NCBI GenBank assembly: GCA_942491345.1
Contig: CALOAN010000003.1
Coordinates: 62,001-126,000, forward strand
DNA from: JAHEEL01 sp942491345
GTDB taxonomy: Bacteria > Actinomycetota > Acidimicrobiia > Spongiisociales > UBA5794
DNA length: 64,000 nt
Reading direction: 5' to 3'
Shown here in pieces: positions 46,705-55,290 of this stretch. Both the position numbers and the translations under genes were made by a program. Every line of letters begins with the position of its first letter. Position 1 is the first letter of the stretch. Below the pieces are notes generated by a model that did not search any database, was not told the DNA's origin, and was given only the letters and a program-made list of their open reading frames with translations.

Positions 46705-47252
46705 AGGGCCTCCTCTTCGATCACGGCCCGAAGCCGGGCGAGGCCGCGCCGCACATCAGAACGGGTCGTGCTCTCGGACCTTCCGGTTGATTCGGCGATC
46801 TCCGCGTGCGGGAGACCGACGACGTGATGAAGTACGACGGCTGTTCGCTGCGGACCCGGCAGCGCTGAAAGCCGTCGTCGCCATTCCTCGAGGCCGGCGT
46901 TGTCGACTGCTTGCGCGGCGGCGTCCTCGAGCACATCGACCCGATCGCCTTCCAGTGGTGCCACGGGATGGCGCGCGATGCTGCGAGCGCGATTCCGACA
47001 GAGGTTCAGAGCAATGGTCCAGACCCACGGCCTCAGCTGGAGGTGCCTGATGCGGTCGGCGTTGTAGCCGTCGAGCGCCCGGTACACGCGAACGAACGTC
47101 TCCTGGGTCACATCCTCTGCATCCTGGCGATTCCCGGTGAGCTGGAGCGCACCGGAGTACACACCATTCTGAAGGTGGCGTACGAGGTCGGGAAAGGCGC
47201 CGTCAGGGTCGGCGGCAAGCCGGATAGGGAGCTGGTCGAGGGTCGTGGTCAT
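46701..47252 (-). CDS. ECF RNA polymerase sigma factor
   Basis: A 183-residue sigma-70 family factor with region 2 (DAEDVTQETFVRVYRALDGY) and region 4 (ALPGPQRTAVVLHHVVGLPHAEIA then STGRSESTTRSDV). No anti-sigma gene is adjacent. The ATG at 47252 is selected as the start of conserved sequence. It is translationally coupled to the downstream ogt/Ada gene, so it may direct a DNA alkylation or arsenic stress response; the arsenate reductase gene lies 40 bases upstream on the same strand. Confidence 0.92.
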   Translation of the reverse strand: MTTTLDQLPIRLAADPDGAFPDLVRHLQNGVYSGALQLTGNRQDAEDVTQETFVRVYRALDGYNADRIRHLQLRPWVWTIALNLCRNRARSIARHPVAPLEGDRVDVLEDAAAQAVDNAGLEEWRRRLSALPGPQRTAVVLHHVVGLPHAEIAESTGRSESTTRSDVRRGLARLRAVIEEEAL

Positions 47253-47292
47253 CTCACAAGGAAGAACCCCGCGGGCGCCCGCGGTGTTGCAC

Positions 47293-47697
47293 TCATGTTT
47301 CGCCGATGAGTTCGGCAAGAAGGACGAGGACGTGTTGATCGATCTCGTCGCGGATGGGGCGGACCTGTTCCGGCGAGAGGCCCGCGGGATCAGGCACGTC
47401 CCAGTCGAGGTATCGCTTGCCCGCGTAGAACGGACAAGCGTCCCCGCAGCCCATGGTGATCACGACATCCGAGTCCTGCACGGCGTCGTCGGTGAGCTTC
47501 CGAGGCTGTTCGCCGCCGATATCGATCCCGAGTTCCGCCATGACGGCGACTGCCGATGGGTTGACCGAGTCTGCGGGAGCGGACCCGGCGCTCCGCACCA
47601 CCACACGACCGGCGGCGTGGTAGGCGAGAAGCCCTGCAGCCATCTGCGACCGGCCGGCATTGTGAACACATACGAAGAGAACGGTTGGGGTGGGCAC
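47293..47697 (-). CDS. arsC: arsenate reductase, thioredoxin-coupled (low-molecular-weight phosphatase fold)
   Basis: A 134-residue protein reducing arsenate to arsenite. VLFVCVHNAGRSQMA is the phosphate-loop (CX5R) with the first catalytic Cys, and MGCGDACP carries the two further redox cysteines of thioredoxin-dependent ArsC. A GTG start at 47697 gives the exact family length; sequence upstream is repetitive. It is followed by the ECF sigma and ogt genes on the same strand. No arsB, acr3 or arsR gene is visible here. Confidence 0.93.
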   Translation of the reverse strand: MPTPTVLFVCVHNAGRSQMAAGLLAYHAAGRVVVRSAGSAPADSVNPSAVAVMAELGIDIGGEQPRKLTDDAVQDSDVVITMGCGDACPFYAGKRYLDWDVPDPAGLSPEQVRPIRDEIDQHVLVLLAELIGET

Positions 47698-47707
47698 ATG
47701 CGAAGAG

Positions 47708-47752
47708 TAGACACGAGACACGAGATCCGAGACCGGAGAGAGGAGACTCGCG
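47708..47752. repeat. 7-bp array upstream of arsC
   Basis: GAGACAC/GAGATCC/GAGACCG units between divergent genes. It runs into the dispersed hairpin module at 47777-47843. Confidence 0.8.
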
Positions 47753-47776
47753 GCGGGCCTCATCCTCGCGATGCTG

Positions 47777-47843
47777 TCTCCCAGGCCGTCCCCTCCCGCC
47801 CTCACTTTGCTCGGGCGCCCTCCCCCACTGCGTGGTGGAGGGG
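47777..47843. repeat. dispersed hairpin module, copy 2
   Basis: Begins TCTCCCAGGCCG, contains CTCGGGC and ends in an inverted repeat CCCTCCCCCAC (47818-47828), loop TGCGTG, GTGGAGGGG (47835-47843). It is a near copy of 21546-21614. The rest of the gap to 48026 shows nothing recognisable. Confidence 0.75.
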
Positions 47844-48026
47844 AAGACGGGTGGCTACTTCGCTGTCTCGGAGATGACCATTCCACGGGCTCTTGTATGA
47901 GAGAAACGCGGGGTAGCGGGCAAGAAGTCTCGAGATTCTCTGGTGCTTGCTGCAGCTCCGGGGCGGCCACTCGGTAGCCCCCCACCGGCGATCGGTGACT
48001 GGTGACCGGCGACTACCTTCCGGGCC

Positions 48027-48917
48027 ATGGATCGGTCGACACGGAACGGGATAGCGTTTGCGCTCCTGGCTGCACTCTTCTGGGGTGTGAGCGGCGCGAT
48101 CGCGGCCGATGCCTTCGCCGAAGTCTCTCCCGCGCGTGTAGCCGAGGTTCGTGCACTCGTCACGTCCGTCTTCTTCATCCCGTTTGCGCTCTATCGCGGA
48201 GCGCTCGCGCCGAGGGGCGGTCTTGGCTGGTTTGGGCTGCTCGGTGTGCTTCTCGCCGGCTCCAATGTGACGTTCTACTGGGCCGTGGAACGACTCGGCG
48301 TCGGACCCGGCGCGACGATTCAGTTTCTCGCGCCGATATTCGTTCTCGTCTGGATGGTTGTGGCGCAGCATCGGAAGGTCTCGGCCGCGGTTTGGCTTGC
48401 GGCCGTGGCTGCGGTGACGGGAGTGTTCCTCATCACCGAGGCCTGGAACCTTGAAGGGGGTGACTGGGTTGGGGTGGCGTGGGGGCTCGTGTCGGCGGTG
48501 GTGTTCGCGTCATACCTCGTCTACGGAGAGTTTCTCGGTAGGACGTACTCCTCGATCACGATGGTGACATGGGGATTCATCTTCGCCTCCATCCTGTGGT
48601 TGATTGTGCAGCCGATCTGGACGTTTCCAACGGATCTCTCGGCGAAGGTGTGGGTTGAGTTGGTCTGGGTCGGAATCGTTGGCACGGCGTTGCCGTTTCT
48701 CTTCAGCCTCTCAGCGCTTCGGCGCGCAGCGTCCGGAATCGTGGGCGTCATTTCGACGACCGAACCGGTGTTCGCTGCAGCGGCGGCCTGGGTTCTGCTC
48801 AGCCAGTATCTCAGTGCCGTGCAGATCATCGGGGGCTTGATGGTGCTCGGCGCGGCTGCTGCCATTCAGCGATGGGGGGCTGCCGACGTGGAGGGACCGC
48901 TCGAGCCGACGCGGTAG
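48027..48917 (+). CDS. EamA/DMT family transporter
   Basis: A 296-residue membrane protein with ten hydrophobic segments in two EamA repeats of five. FALLAALFWGVSGAI at the N-terminus, SNVTFYWAVERLGVGPGATIQFLAPIF and the second-half VISTTEPVFAAAAAW, QIIGGLMVLGAA are typical of RhaT/DMT exporters of metabolites or amino acids. The substrate is unknown. Divergent from arsC across a 330-base repeat-bearing gap. Confidence 0.92.
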   Translation: MDRSTRNGIAFALLAALFWGVSGAIAADAFAEVSPARVAEVRALVTSVFFIPFALYRGALAPRGGLGWFGLLGVLLAGSNVTFYWAVERLGVGPGATIQFLAPIFVLVWMVVAQHRKVSAAVWLAAVAAVTGVFLITEAWNLEGGDWVGVAWGLVSAVVFASYLVYGEFLGRTYSSITMVTWGFIFASILWLIVQPIWTFPTDLSAKVWVELVWVGIVGTALPFLFSLSALRRAASGIVGVISTTEPVFAAAAAWVLLSQYLSAVQIIGGLMVLGAAAAIQRWGAADVEGPLEPTR

Positions 48918-48945
48918 CTCGCCTTCGCCTGGTAGCGTCATCGGT

Positions 48946-49392
48946 ATGCGAGTCTTCAAGCGGGCCTTGCTCGGCCTCCTCCTCCTGAATGTCCTCCTCG
49001 TGGTTGCGGCGCAGGTTGCAAAGAGGATGCTGCCGGCGTACGGCGACGACGACTCCGATGTCTTTGCAGCCGTTGCTGCGATGGATGGAGCGGAGATCGT
49101 GAATCGCTCGGACTCGTTCCGTGCCGGGTCTGGAACGGCAGTGATGGGCGGGATGACGGTTGATCTCACCGGGGCCAACTTCGCCAACTCCGCGACTCTT
49201 GAACTCACCGCTGTTGCGGGGGGAATCGAAGTGACGGTGCCGACGAAGTGGAGGGTTGAGATGACGTCGACGGTCTTTGCCGGCGGCACCGAGAACCTCA
49301 CCGATCCGGATGCTGCCGACGACGATGCTCCTCTGCTTGTGGTCGACGCCCGCGCCTACTTCGGTGGTATCGCGATCCGTTCTGTTGCCTGA
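48946..49392 (+). CDS. membrane-anchored LiaF-like C-terminal domain protein
   Basis: A 148-residue protein with one N-terminal hydrophobic helix (ALLGLLLLNVLLVVAAQVA) and a repetitive beta-rich domain (VMGGMTVDLTGANFANSATLELTAVAGGIEVTVPTKW split across strands) like the DUF2154/LiaF C-terminal domain linked to cell-envelope stress sensing. The function here is unknown. It begins 28 bases after the EamA transporter and may be co-transcribed. Confidence 0.75.
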   Translation: MRVFKRALLGLLLLNVLLVVAAQVAKRMLPAYGDDDSDVFAAVAAMDGAEIVNRSDSFRAGSGTAVMGGMTVDLTGANFANSATLELTAVAGGIEVTVPTKWRVEMTSTVFAGGTENLTDPDAADDDAPLLVVDARAYFGGIAIRSVA

Positions 49393-49444
49393 AGGCTCAG
49401 CCGGTCGGACCCCCTACCGCCCGGGTCACGGGTAGCCTCGGACT

Positions 49445-50002
49445 ATGGCCGTGGATCTCGCTGGCACCGTCACCTACCTCAAAGACCATGCCGTTGAGCA
49501 CGGATTCCACGTTCACGACGAGCGCCACTTCGTCGAAACGTACACCCTTCGACAGGCATGGGAGGTCGACCTGCACCCGGCCGAGGCCTGCGAAGGTCCC
49601 CTCGACCTTCATATGGCGATCGACCTCGATCCACGCGTCGTGTTGGACCTCGAGGACTTGCTGATGGAGGCGCCCGACACGCCGGAGGATCCGGGCGCCC
49701 GATTCGCCGTGCCGTTCCTCTTCAACTGGGGACTCCCGCAGATGGTGAACCCTCCCGATCTGATCGTTCTATCGGCGGAGCTGGCCGGGATCGGCGGGCT
49801 GGAGCTCCCCATCGAGGTGTCGGCGGTCGATAGTTTTGGAGCGCTGTCCGACGGTCAGGAGCGCCGCCTATCGGTGGTCGCGGCGGTCGAGCTCTCCCTC
49901 GTCGACCTCATGTTCCGTCAGGACAGTCTGTGTGAGACCCTCGATCGGGTTCATGCGGTGAGCATGTACGTCGTCGAGCACGCTCCAGCCTGGATCGGCT
50001 AG
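49445..50002 (+). CDS. hypothetical protein
   Basis: A 185-residue acidic cytoplasmic protein without recognised motifs. It begins MAVDLAGTVTYLKDHAVEHG and has a conserved-looking FNWGLPQMVNPPDLIVLS in the middle. It overlaps by four bases the convergent RDD gene. No family can be assigned. Confidence 0.6.
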   Translation: MAVDLAGTVTYLKDHAVEHGFHVHDERHFVETYTLRQAWEVDLHPAEACEGPLDLHMAIDLDPRVVLDLEDLLMEAPDTPEDPGARFAVPFLFNWGLPQMVNPPDLIVLSAELAGIGGLELPIEVSAVDSFGALSDGQERRLSVVAAVELSLVDLMFRQDSLCETLDRVHAVSMYVVEHAPAWIG

Positions 50003-51186
50003 TCCTTCGACGCCCTGGTATCAGCCGGAGGCTTCTGATCGCTCTCAGCGGCTGTGTCGGTGGCCACGCCCGCCTTGGGCGCCGGATGATCGTCTGCGTG
50101 TCGATTGACCCACTTCGTCAGAGGCGTGTTCATCTCGGCCGGACGGTCGCCCCAGTCGTAGACCACAACGGTACCGGCTGCGGCGTCATGCATTGCTCGG
50201 CGCGTCGGGCTGATGAAGATACCGAGGAACCCGAGGCCGAAGACCAGGAACGAGAATGGGAAAACCAGGGTCCGGATGAAGGCGTTCCTGCCGGGGATGG
50301 TGGTCCCCTGCCGGTTGAGGACACCGATGCCGACGACTCCCATGCCGACGGTCTTCCCGGCCAGCGCGAACCCAACCCAGAAATACACGAATGCCCATGA
50401 GACGAAGACGAACACGCCGAGCACGGTCTGCTGCCACGTCACACTGATGTCGGCTCCGAAGACCAAGCTCAGGACAACATCGAGGCCGAAGATGAACAGG
50501 ATGAACGCGAGCCAGACAACGATCGAGTCCAACCCGAATGCTGAAAGGCGGGAAACGGGACCTGCGTAGTGCCCGGTAACCTGGGCCCTGCCGTCCTTTG
50601 CGGTTCTGGCCTTTCCTTCGAGCAACGGAGGAGCAACCGGCCGAGTCTGCGGATCATGGCCGGTGAGCCGGTAGGCGAAGCGACCCACGATCTGATCGAG
50701 GGAGACGATCTGACGGCGTACGACATCCATGGCCGAGCCCGCGAGCGCACCGGTGCTCTCGGCCACGATATCGGGGATTCCCGCACGATCGGTGAGCGCC
50801 TTCACATCGACACGGTCCATCAAGTGGTTTACGTCGATCCGGTCCATCAGATGGTTCACGTCGACACGATCGAGAAGCTGATTGACATCGACACGGTCCA
50901 TCAACTCGTTGACATCGACACGACCCAGGAGTTCGTTGACATCGACGCGCTCCATCAACTCGTTGACATCGACACGACTCAGGAGTTCGTTGATGTCGAC
51001 GCGCTCCATGAGAGCGTTCACGTCGATCTGCTCGACGATCTTCTCCGGGTCGACGATGTCGACGACTGCTCCGGTTGCCTGCGAGGCCAGGCGAGAAAGG
51101 AATCCATCGCGCTTGGGTGGATCGCCGTTTGCTGCTGCCGCGGCGGCGATCAACAGAACAAACAGCGGAAGATGGCGATCGCTCAT
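49999..51186 (-). CDS. RDD family membrane protein with nonapeptide repeats
   Basis: A 395-residue protein. An N-terminal hydrophobic segment (LPLFVLLIAAAAAA) is followed by at least nine tandem nonapeptides of the form RVDVNELMD (about residues 60-145), then an RDD domain with about four transmembrane helices (SAFGLDSIVVWLAFILF; VGFALAGKTVGMGVVGI; RRAMHDAAAGTVVV). The repeats likely form an extended helical or amphipathic stalk. RDD proteins have unknown or ion-transport roles. In DNA the repeat is a 27-bp tandem array at about 50800-51040. Confidence 0.88.
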   Translation of the reverse strand: MSDRHLPLFVLLIAAAAAANGDPPKRDGFLSRLASQATGAVVDIVDPEKIVEQIDVNALMERVDINELLSRVDVNELMERVDVNELLGRVDVNELMDRVDVNQLLDRVDVNHLMDRIDVNHLMDRVDVKALTDRAGIPDIVAESTGALAGSAMDVVRRQIVSLDQIVGRFAYRLTGHDPQTRPVAPPLLEGKARTAKDGRAQVTGHYAGPVSRLSAFGLDSIVVWLAFILFIFGLDVVLSLVFGADISVTWQQTVLGVFVFVSWAFVYFWVGFALAGKTVGMGVVGIGVLNRQGTTIPGRNAFIRTLVFPFSFLVFGLGFLGIFISPTRRAMHDAAAGTVVVYDWGDRPAEMNTPLTKWVNRHADDHPAPKAGVATDTAAESDQKPPADTRASKD

Positions 51187-51314
51187 GGAGCGACGATATC
51201 ACGTGGAGTTGCTGCAGATCGGCGCGGAGCATCGTCCGGAGAACACCTCCACTCGGTCGGACGACGGTGAGTTGAATCCTGGTTGCAGCACGTCGATGTG
51301 CAACGATGGTGCGC

Positions 51315-51596
51315 ATGGCAGATCAGAAAGCGATCGTTGCCAAGGTCACCGGCCGTGTCCAAGGTGTCGGATATCGGTACGCCGTGGTGCACATCGCCGT
51401 GGAGTACGGACTCGAAGGGTGGGTGAGAAACAGGCCGGATGGGTCGGTCGAAGTGTGGGCACAAGGTGACGAGGCCGTTTTGGCCGAGCTGGTTACATTC
51501 CTGTGGGAGGGTCCGCGATCGGCACGAGTTGCGGGCGTCGACGTTCGCTCCGCCGATCCTGATGGGTCGCTCCGCGAGTTTGTGGTGCGCTCCTGA
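51315..51596 (+). CDS. acyP: acylphosphatase
   Basis: A 93-residue enzyme hydrolysing carboxyl-phosphate bonds. The catalytic loop GRVQGVGYRYAV supplies the essential Arg, and GWVRNRPDGSVEV with its Asn completes the site; the C-terminal EFVVRS is typical. The ATG at 51315 gives standard length; an ATG nine bases upstream is an alternative. Confidence 0.95.
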   Translation: MADQKAIVAKVTGRVQGVGYRYAVVHIAVEYGLEGWVRNRPDGSVEVWAQGDEAVLAELVTFLWEGPRSARVAGVDVRSADPDGSLREFVVRS

Positions 51597-51676
51597 TCGG
51601 CCCGATCAGCGCAACGAGGGTGCGGTTCATTGTATGGCGCCCACATCCGGAGATGTAGACGCCACACGCGATTCGA

Positions 51677-54238
51677 CTACTCGTACGCAATCGCCTCGAG
51701 GATGTTCAGTTTGGCCGCGCGGCGGGCGGGGATGATGGCGGCGAGCAAGCCTGCAACAACTCCGAAGATAACGAGGCCGGAGATCTGAACAGCCGGGATC
51801 GACAGCACATTGATGCCCTGCGACTTCAGCGCCGCGGTGACCACGATTCCGAAGAACAATCCGACGACGATGCCGAGGATCGCGCCGATGACGGCGACCA
51901 TGATCGATTCCCAGCGGATCATGCGACGAGTCTGAGGCCGGGTCATACCCACGGCCCGCAAGAGGCCGATCTCTCGTGTCCGTTCGTAGATCGACAGGCT
52001 CAGTGTGTTCGTGATCCCGAAGAGGGCAATGATCACCGCCAGGATCAGGAGTGCATTGAACAGTACGAGCAGGGTGTCAATCTGGGCCTCCTGAGACTCC
52101 CGGTATTCCGCCTGATCGCGCACCGTCACATTCCCGTACGGGGCGGCAGCGGCTTCGACGACCGCGCGGGTCTCGGCAAGGTCAACGTTCTCCGCGCCGG
52201 CGACGGCGACGACGAAGTCGGTGTCCGAGCCGAATCCCGAGAAGTTCGCCTCGTAGAACTCGAGACCGACCAGGAAGTTGGACTGAACAATGTTCTGCTC
52301 GCCGTAGATGCCGACGATTTCGACTTCCTGGAGGCCGGTGGACGCGAACCCCATCGATATGGTGTCTCCGACGACCCAGCCCTCGTCCGATGCGACGTCC
52401 TCGTGCACGAGAACGCCGCCGTCGACCAGCGCAGCGACGCTGCCGTCCTGAACGTCGAGGAAGATGGTCTCGTCAACCGTCTCGGCCTCGATAGCTGTGA
52501 GGAACTCGTCAGAGCCGTTGCGGTCCCAGAATCCGATCCGCAACGAGGTTGTGGTTTCGACCTCGTCCTGGATCTTCAGCTCTTCGGCCAGTGACGGGCT
52601 GAACCCGCCTGCGAAGCCGTCGACGCTGATGACGTAGTCCGCACGGAGCCCCTCCTCGATCGAGTCGCTGACCGATGCCTTGATCGAGTCGCCGAGGATG
52701 AAGAAGAACGCCACGAGTGCGAGGCCGATCATGAGCGCCGACGCCGTAGTTGCCGTGCGCCGCGGTTTTCGTACGGCATTGGCAATGGCGAGGGTGCCGG
52801 TCAGGTTGTCGATCTTGGGCAGTGGCCACCCGAGGAAACGTGCCAGGGACGGCACGATGAGCGAACTCAGCATGCTGACCGCCAGGAAGACGACCAACGC
52901 CCCGATTCCGACGGCCGTCAACTCGTTGAGCGGGCCGAGGTCGATGACGTCGCCGAACAACCCCGCAAGGATCAGACCCACACCGATGACGAGCAGGATC
53001 GACCCGAATATCGTGCGCCTCCGATCTGACATGCGCAGGCGCACGTCGACATCCTGGAGCGCGGCAACCGGCGGGATCCGTGCTGCACGAATTGCGGGGA
53101 GGATCGCAGCGACCAGCGTCACACCCACCCCCACGATGAGGCCGATGATGATCGTGCGCGGAGCAAGTGACGCCGTTGTGGACGGCAGGTCGAAGCCGAC
53201 GGCTGCCATGCCCGCGGTGAGCAGGGCAGAAATCACGAACCCCAAGGCGATGCCGAGCACGGACGCGAAGATGCCGACGATCAGTGCCTCGATTGCCACC
53301 ATCCAGACCACCTGTCCGCCGGTGGCGCCGACGGCACGTATCAGCGCAAGTTCACGCTGGCGCTGCCGGACGATGATACGGAAGGTGTTCTGAATGATGA
53401 ACGCGGCCACGAATACCGCAACGGCGGCAAACACGAGCAGCGCGGTGTTGAGGAAGCCGAGGCTCTCCTGGAGGGCTTCAGCCTGCGCTTCGGCTTCGTC
53501 GGCGGAAACGATGGCTTCAACGCCCTCGGGAAGGGCGAGGGCAATACTGTTGCGCAGGAGTTCAGGGGTGACCCCTTCATCCCCGACAACGGTGATTCCG
53601 CTGTACAGACCTTCGAGGCCGAAGAGCGTCTGGGCGGTCTCGAGGTCGAAAACGGCCACCGTTGCCCCTGCGATGTTGTCAGCGTCACCGAATCCGACAA
53701 TTCCGACGAGGTCATATTCGGCGACCCCGTCGACCGTTTGAACCTTGATCGGCGTGCCGACGACGAGTCCGTTATCACCGGCCGTCTTGGCATCGATGAC
53801 AACCTCTGTTGGTCCGACGGGGGTCCTCCCCTCCCGGATCACGATGTTGCCCCTCAGGCGTTCGTCCTCCGTCGAGGACGCGCCGATCGTGGGCGGTCCC
53901 ATCGGTACGATGGCCTCGCCGTTGCTGTCGTAGATCAAGGCGAAGCCACCGACATTTCCCTCGGCTGCGGCGACACCCTGGACGCCCAGCACGGTGTCGA
54001 GCACGGATTCTTCGATCGGTGGAGGACCGCCGAAGCCGACGTCGAACTCCGCCTCTGCCTGCACGATGACGTCTTGCCCGGCGAACTGGTCGTCGAAGAG
54101 ATCGGTGAAGGTTTGGTTGATGGTGTCGGTGAAGATGAAGGTGCCCGCGATGAACGCGACGCCGATCATCACGGAAATCGCGGTGAGGACAAGGCGCAGC
54201 TTGTGCGCGAATATGGTCTTGAGTGCGGTTCGGATCAT
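51677..54238 (-). CDS. ABC transporter permease, FtsX/MacB type with two FtsX domains
   Basis: An 853-residue membrane protein. One N-terminal helix, a large extracytoplasmic domain (about 45-240), three helices, then a second copy: helix near 480-505, extracytoplasmic domain and three C-terminal helices (ALLILAVIIALFGITNTLSLS and following), with the ERTREIGLLRAVGMTRPQ signature and RELALIRAVGATGGQ in the first half. Such permeases work as mechanotransmission proteins that drive lipoprotein or peptide export rather than direct passage. The ATPase gene lies four bases upstream. Substrate unknown. Confidence 0.92.
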   Translation of the reverse strand: MIRTALKTIFAHKLRLVLTAISVMIGVAFIAGTFIFTDTINQTFTDLFDDQFAGQDVIVQAEAEFDVGFGGPPPIEESVLDTVLGVQGVAAAEGNVGGFALIYDSNGEAIVPMGPPTIGASSTEDERLRGNIVIREGRTPVGPTEVVIDAKTAGDNGLVVGTPIKVQTVDGVAEYDLVGIVGFGDADNIAGATVAVFDLETAQTLFGLEGLYSGITVVGDEGVTPELLRNSIALALPEGVEAIVSADEAEAQAEALQESLGFLNTALLVFAAVAVFVAAFIIQNTFRIIVRQRQRELALIRAVGATGGQVVWMVAIEALIVGIFASVLGIALGFVISALLTAGMAAVGFDLPSTTASLAPRTIIIGLIVGVGVTLVAAILPAIRAARIPPVAALQDVDVRLRMSDRRRTIFGSILLVIGVGLILAGLFGDVIDLGPLNELTAVGIGALVVFLAVSMLSSLIVPSLARFLGWPLPKIDNLTGTLAIANAVRKPRRTATTASALMIGLALVAFFFILGDSIKASVSDSIEEGLRADYVISVDGFAGGFSPSLAEELKIQDEVETTTSLRIGFWDRNGSDEFLTAIEAETVDETIFLDVQDGSVAALVDGGVLVHEDVASDEGWVVGDTISMGFASTGLQEVEIVGIYGEQNIVQSNFLVGLEFYEANFSGFGSDTDFVVAVAGAENVDLAETRAVVEAAAAPYGNVTVRDQAEYRESQEAQIDTLLVLFNALLILAVIIALFGITNTLSLSIYERTREIGLLRAVGMTRPQTRRMIRWESIMVAVIGAILGIVVGLFFGIVVTAALKSQGINVLSIPAVQISGLVIFGVVAGLLAAIIPARRAAKLNILEAIAYE

Positions 54239-54242
54239 GACG

Positions 54243-54989
54243 TCACCCGCCGAACTCTTTCATCCGGTCGATGACCATCTCGGCGGTCGGGTCGTGCATC
54301 TCGCCAGCGATCCGTCCGTCCTCGAGGAACACAATCCGATCGGCGTAGCTTGCCGCAACCGGGTCGTGGGTGACCATCACGATCGTCTGTCCGAACTCTC
54401 GCACAGCGCGTCGCATGAAGTCGAGCAACTCTGCCGCGGATTTTGAGTCGAGGTTTCCGCTTGGTTCATCGGCGAAGATGATGTCGGGGCGTGACACGAG
54501 GGCTCTCGCGGCAGCCACCCGCTGCTGCTGACCTCCCGAGAGCTCCGACGGTCGATGGCTGAGCCGATCACCGAGGCCAAGGATTCCCACGACTTGGTCG
54601 AACCAGGCGTTGTCCTCCTTGTCGCCGGCAATGAGGAGCGGCAACAGGATGTTCTCCTTCGCCGAAAGGGTGGGGACCAGGTTGAAGGACTGGAACACGA
54701 ACCCGACCTTCTTGCGGCGCAGCAACGTCAGGTTCTTGTCGTTGAGGGAGCCGAGGTCGGTGTCACCAATGTAGACCTGCCCGGACGTGAGTTCATCGAG
54801 GCCGGCGATGCAATGCAGCAGTGTTGACTTCCCGCTCCCGGACGGGCCCATGATGGCCGTGTAGCGACCCCTCTCGAACGCCTCTGAAACGTTGTCGAGC
54901 GCCCGCACTTCGGTGTCACCCGCGCCGTAGATCTTCGTGCCGTTGCTGATACGGGCTGCAAGATCGGTTGTTGGCTTGGTCTCGAGCAT
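54243..54989 (-). CDS. ABC transporter ATP-binding protein, LolD/MacB type
   Basis: A 248-residue ATPase with Walker A GPSGSGKST, signature LSGGQQQRVAAARAL, Walker B IIFADEPSGNLD and H-loop VMVTHD. DEPSGNLDSKSA is typical of LolD/MacB/FtsE-like subunits. It pairs with the FtsX-type permease four bases downstream. AAGGGG precedes the ATG. Confidence 0.95.
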   Translation of the reverse strand: MLETKPTTDLAARISNGTKIYGAGDTEVRALDNVSEAFERGRYTAIMGPSGSGKSTLLHCIAGLDELTSGQVYIGDTDLGSLNDKNLTLLRRKKVGFVFQSFNLVPTLSAKENILLPLLIAGDKEDNAWFDQVVGILGLGDRLSHRPSELSGGQQQRVAAARALVSRPDIIFADEPSGNLDSKSAAELLDFMRRAVREFGQTIVMVTHDPVAASYADRIVFLEDGRIAGEMHDPTAEMVIDRMKEFGG

Positions 54990-55290
54990 TGGATCCCCTT
55001 GAGGTTGCGGGTGGACGTGTCAAACCTACGCGTTCCGAGCCGCGTGTGCATCGGCTGGGCGGCGGGTTGTGCATCCGATCGGATGACGGGACCCTGAGGC
55101 AGGGCCCGATGGTCTGAAGACTAGTCGCAGCCGGGTCGACCAGCGCACCGACCGTGAGGGCCAGCGCGAGGAGAGCGTCGCAGGAGGCAGGCGGGAATGG
55201 ATTCGCCGAGTACGGCGAGCAATGCCGTTGGGACGTTGTCCTCTACTTCCTGCGCTGCCCCGACTGCACCTTTAGGTCTGGAGGTGTGTT
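54990..55290. other. divergent intergenic region with a perfect palindrome
   Basis: No gene is seen. CATCCGATCGGATG (55072-55085) is a perfect 14-bp palindrome and a possible operator for the ABC transporter or the lipoprotein gene; TGTGCATC occurs twice near it. Another small inverted repeat is GGGACCCTGAGGCAGGGCCC nearby. Confidence 0.4.
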
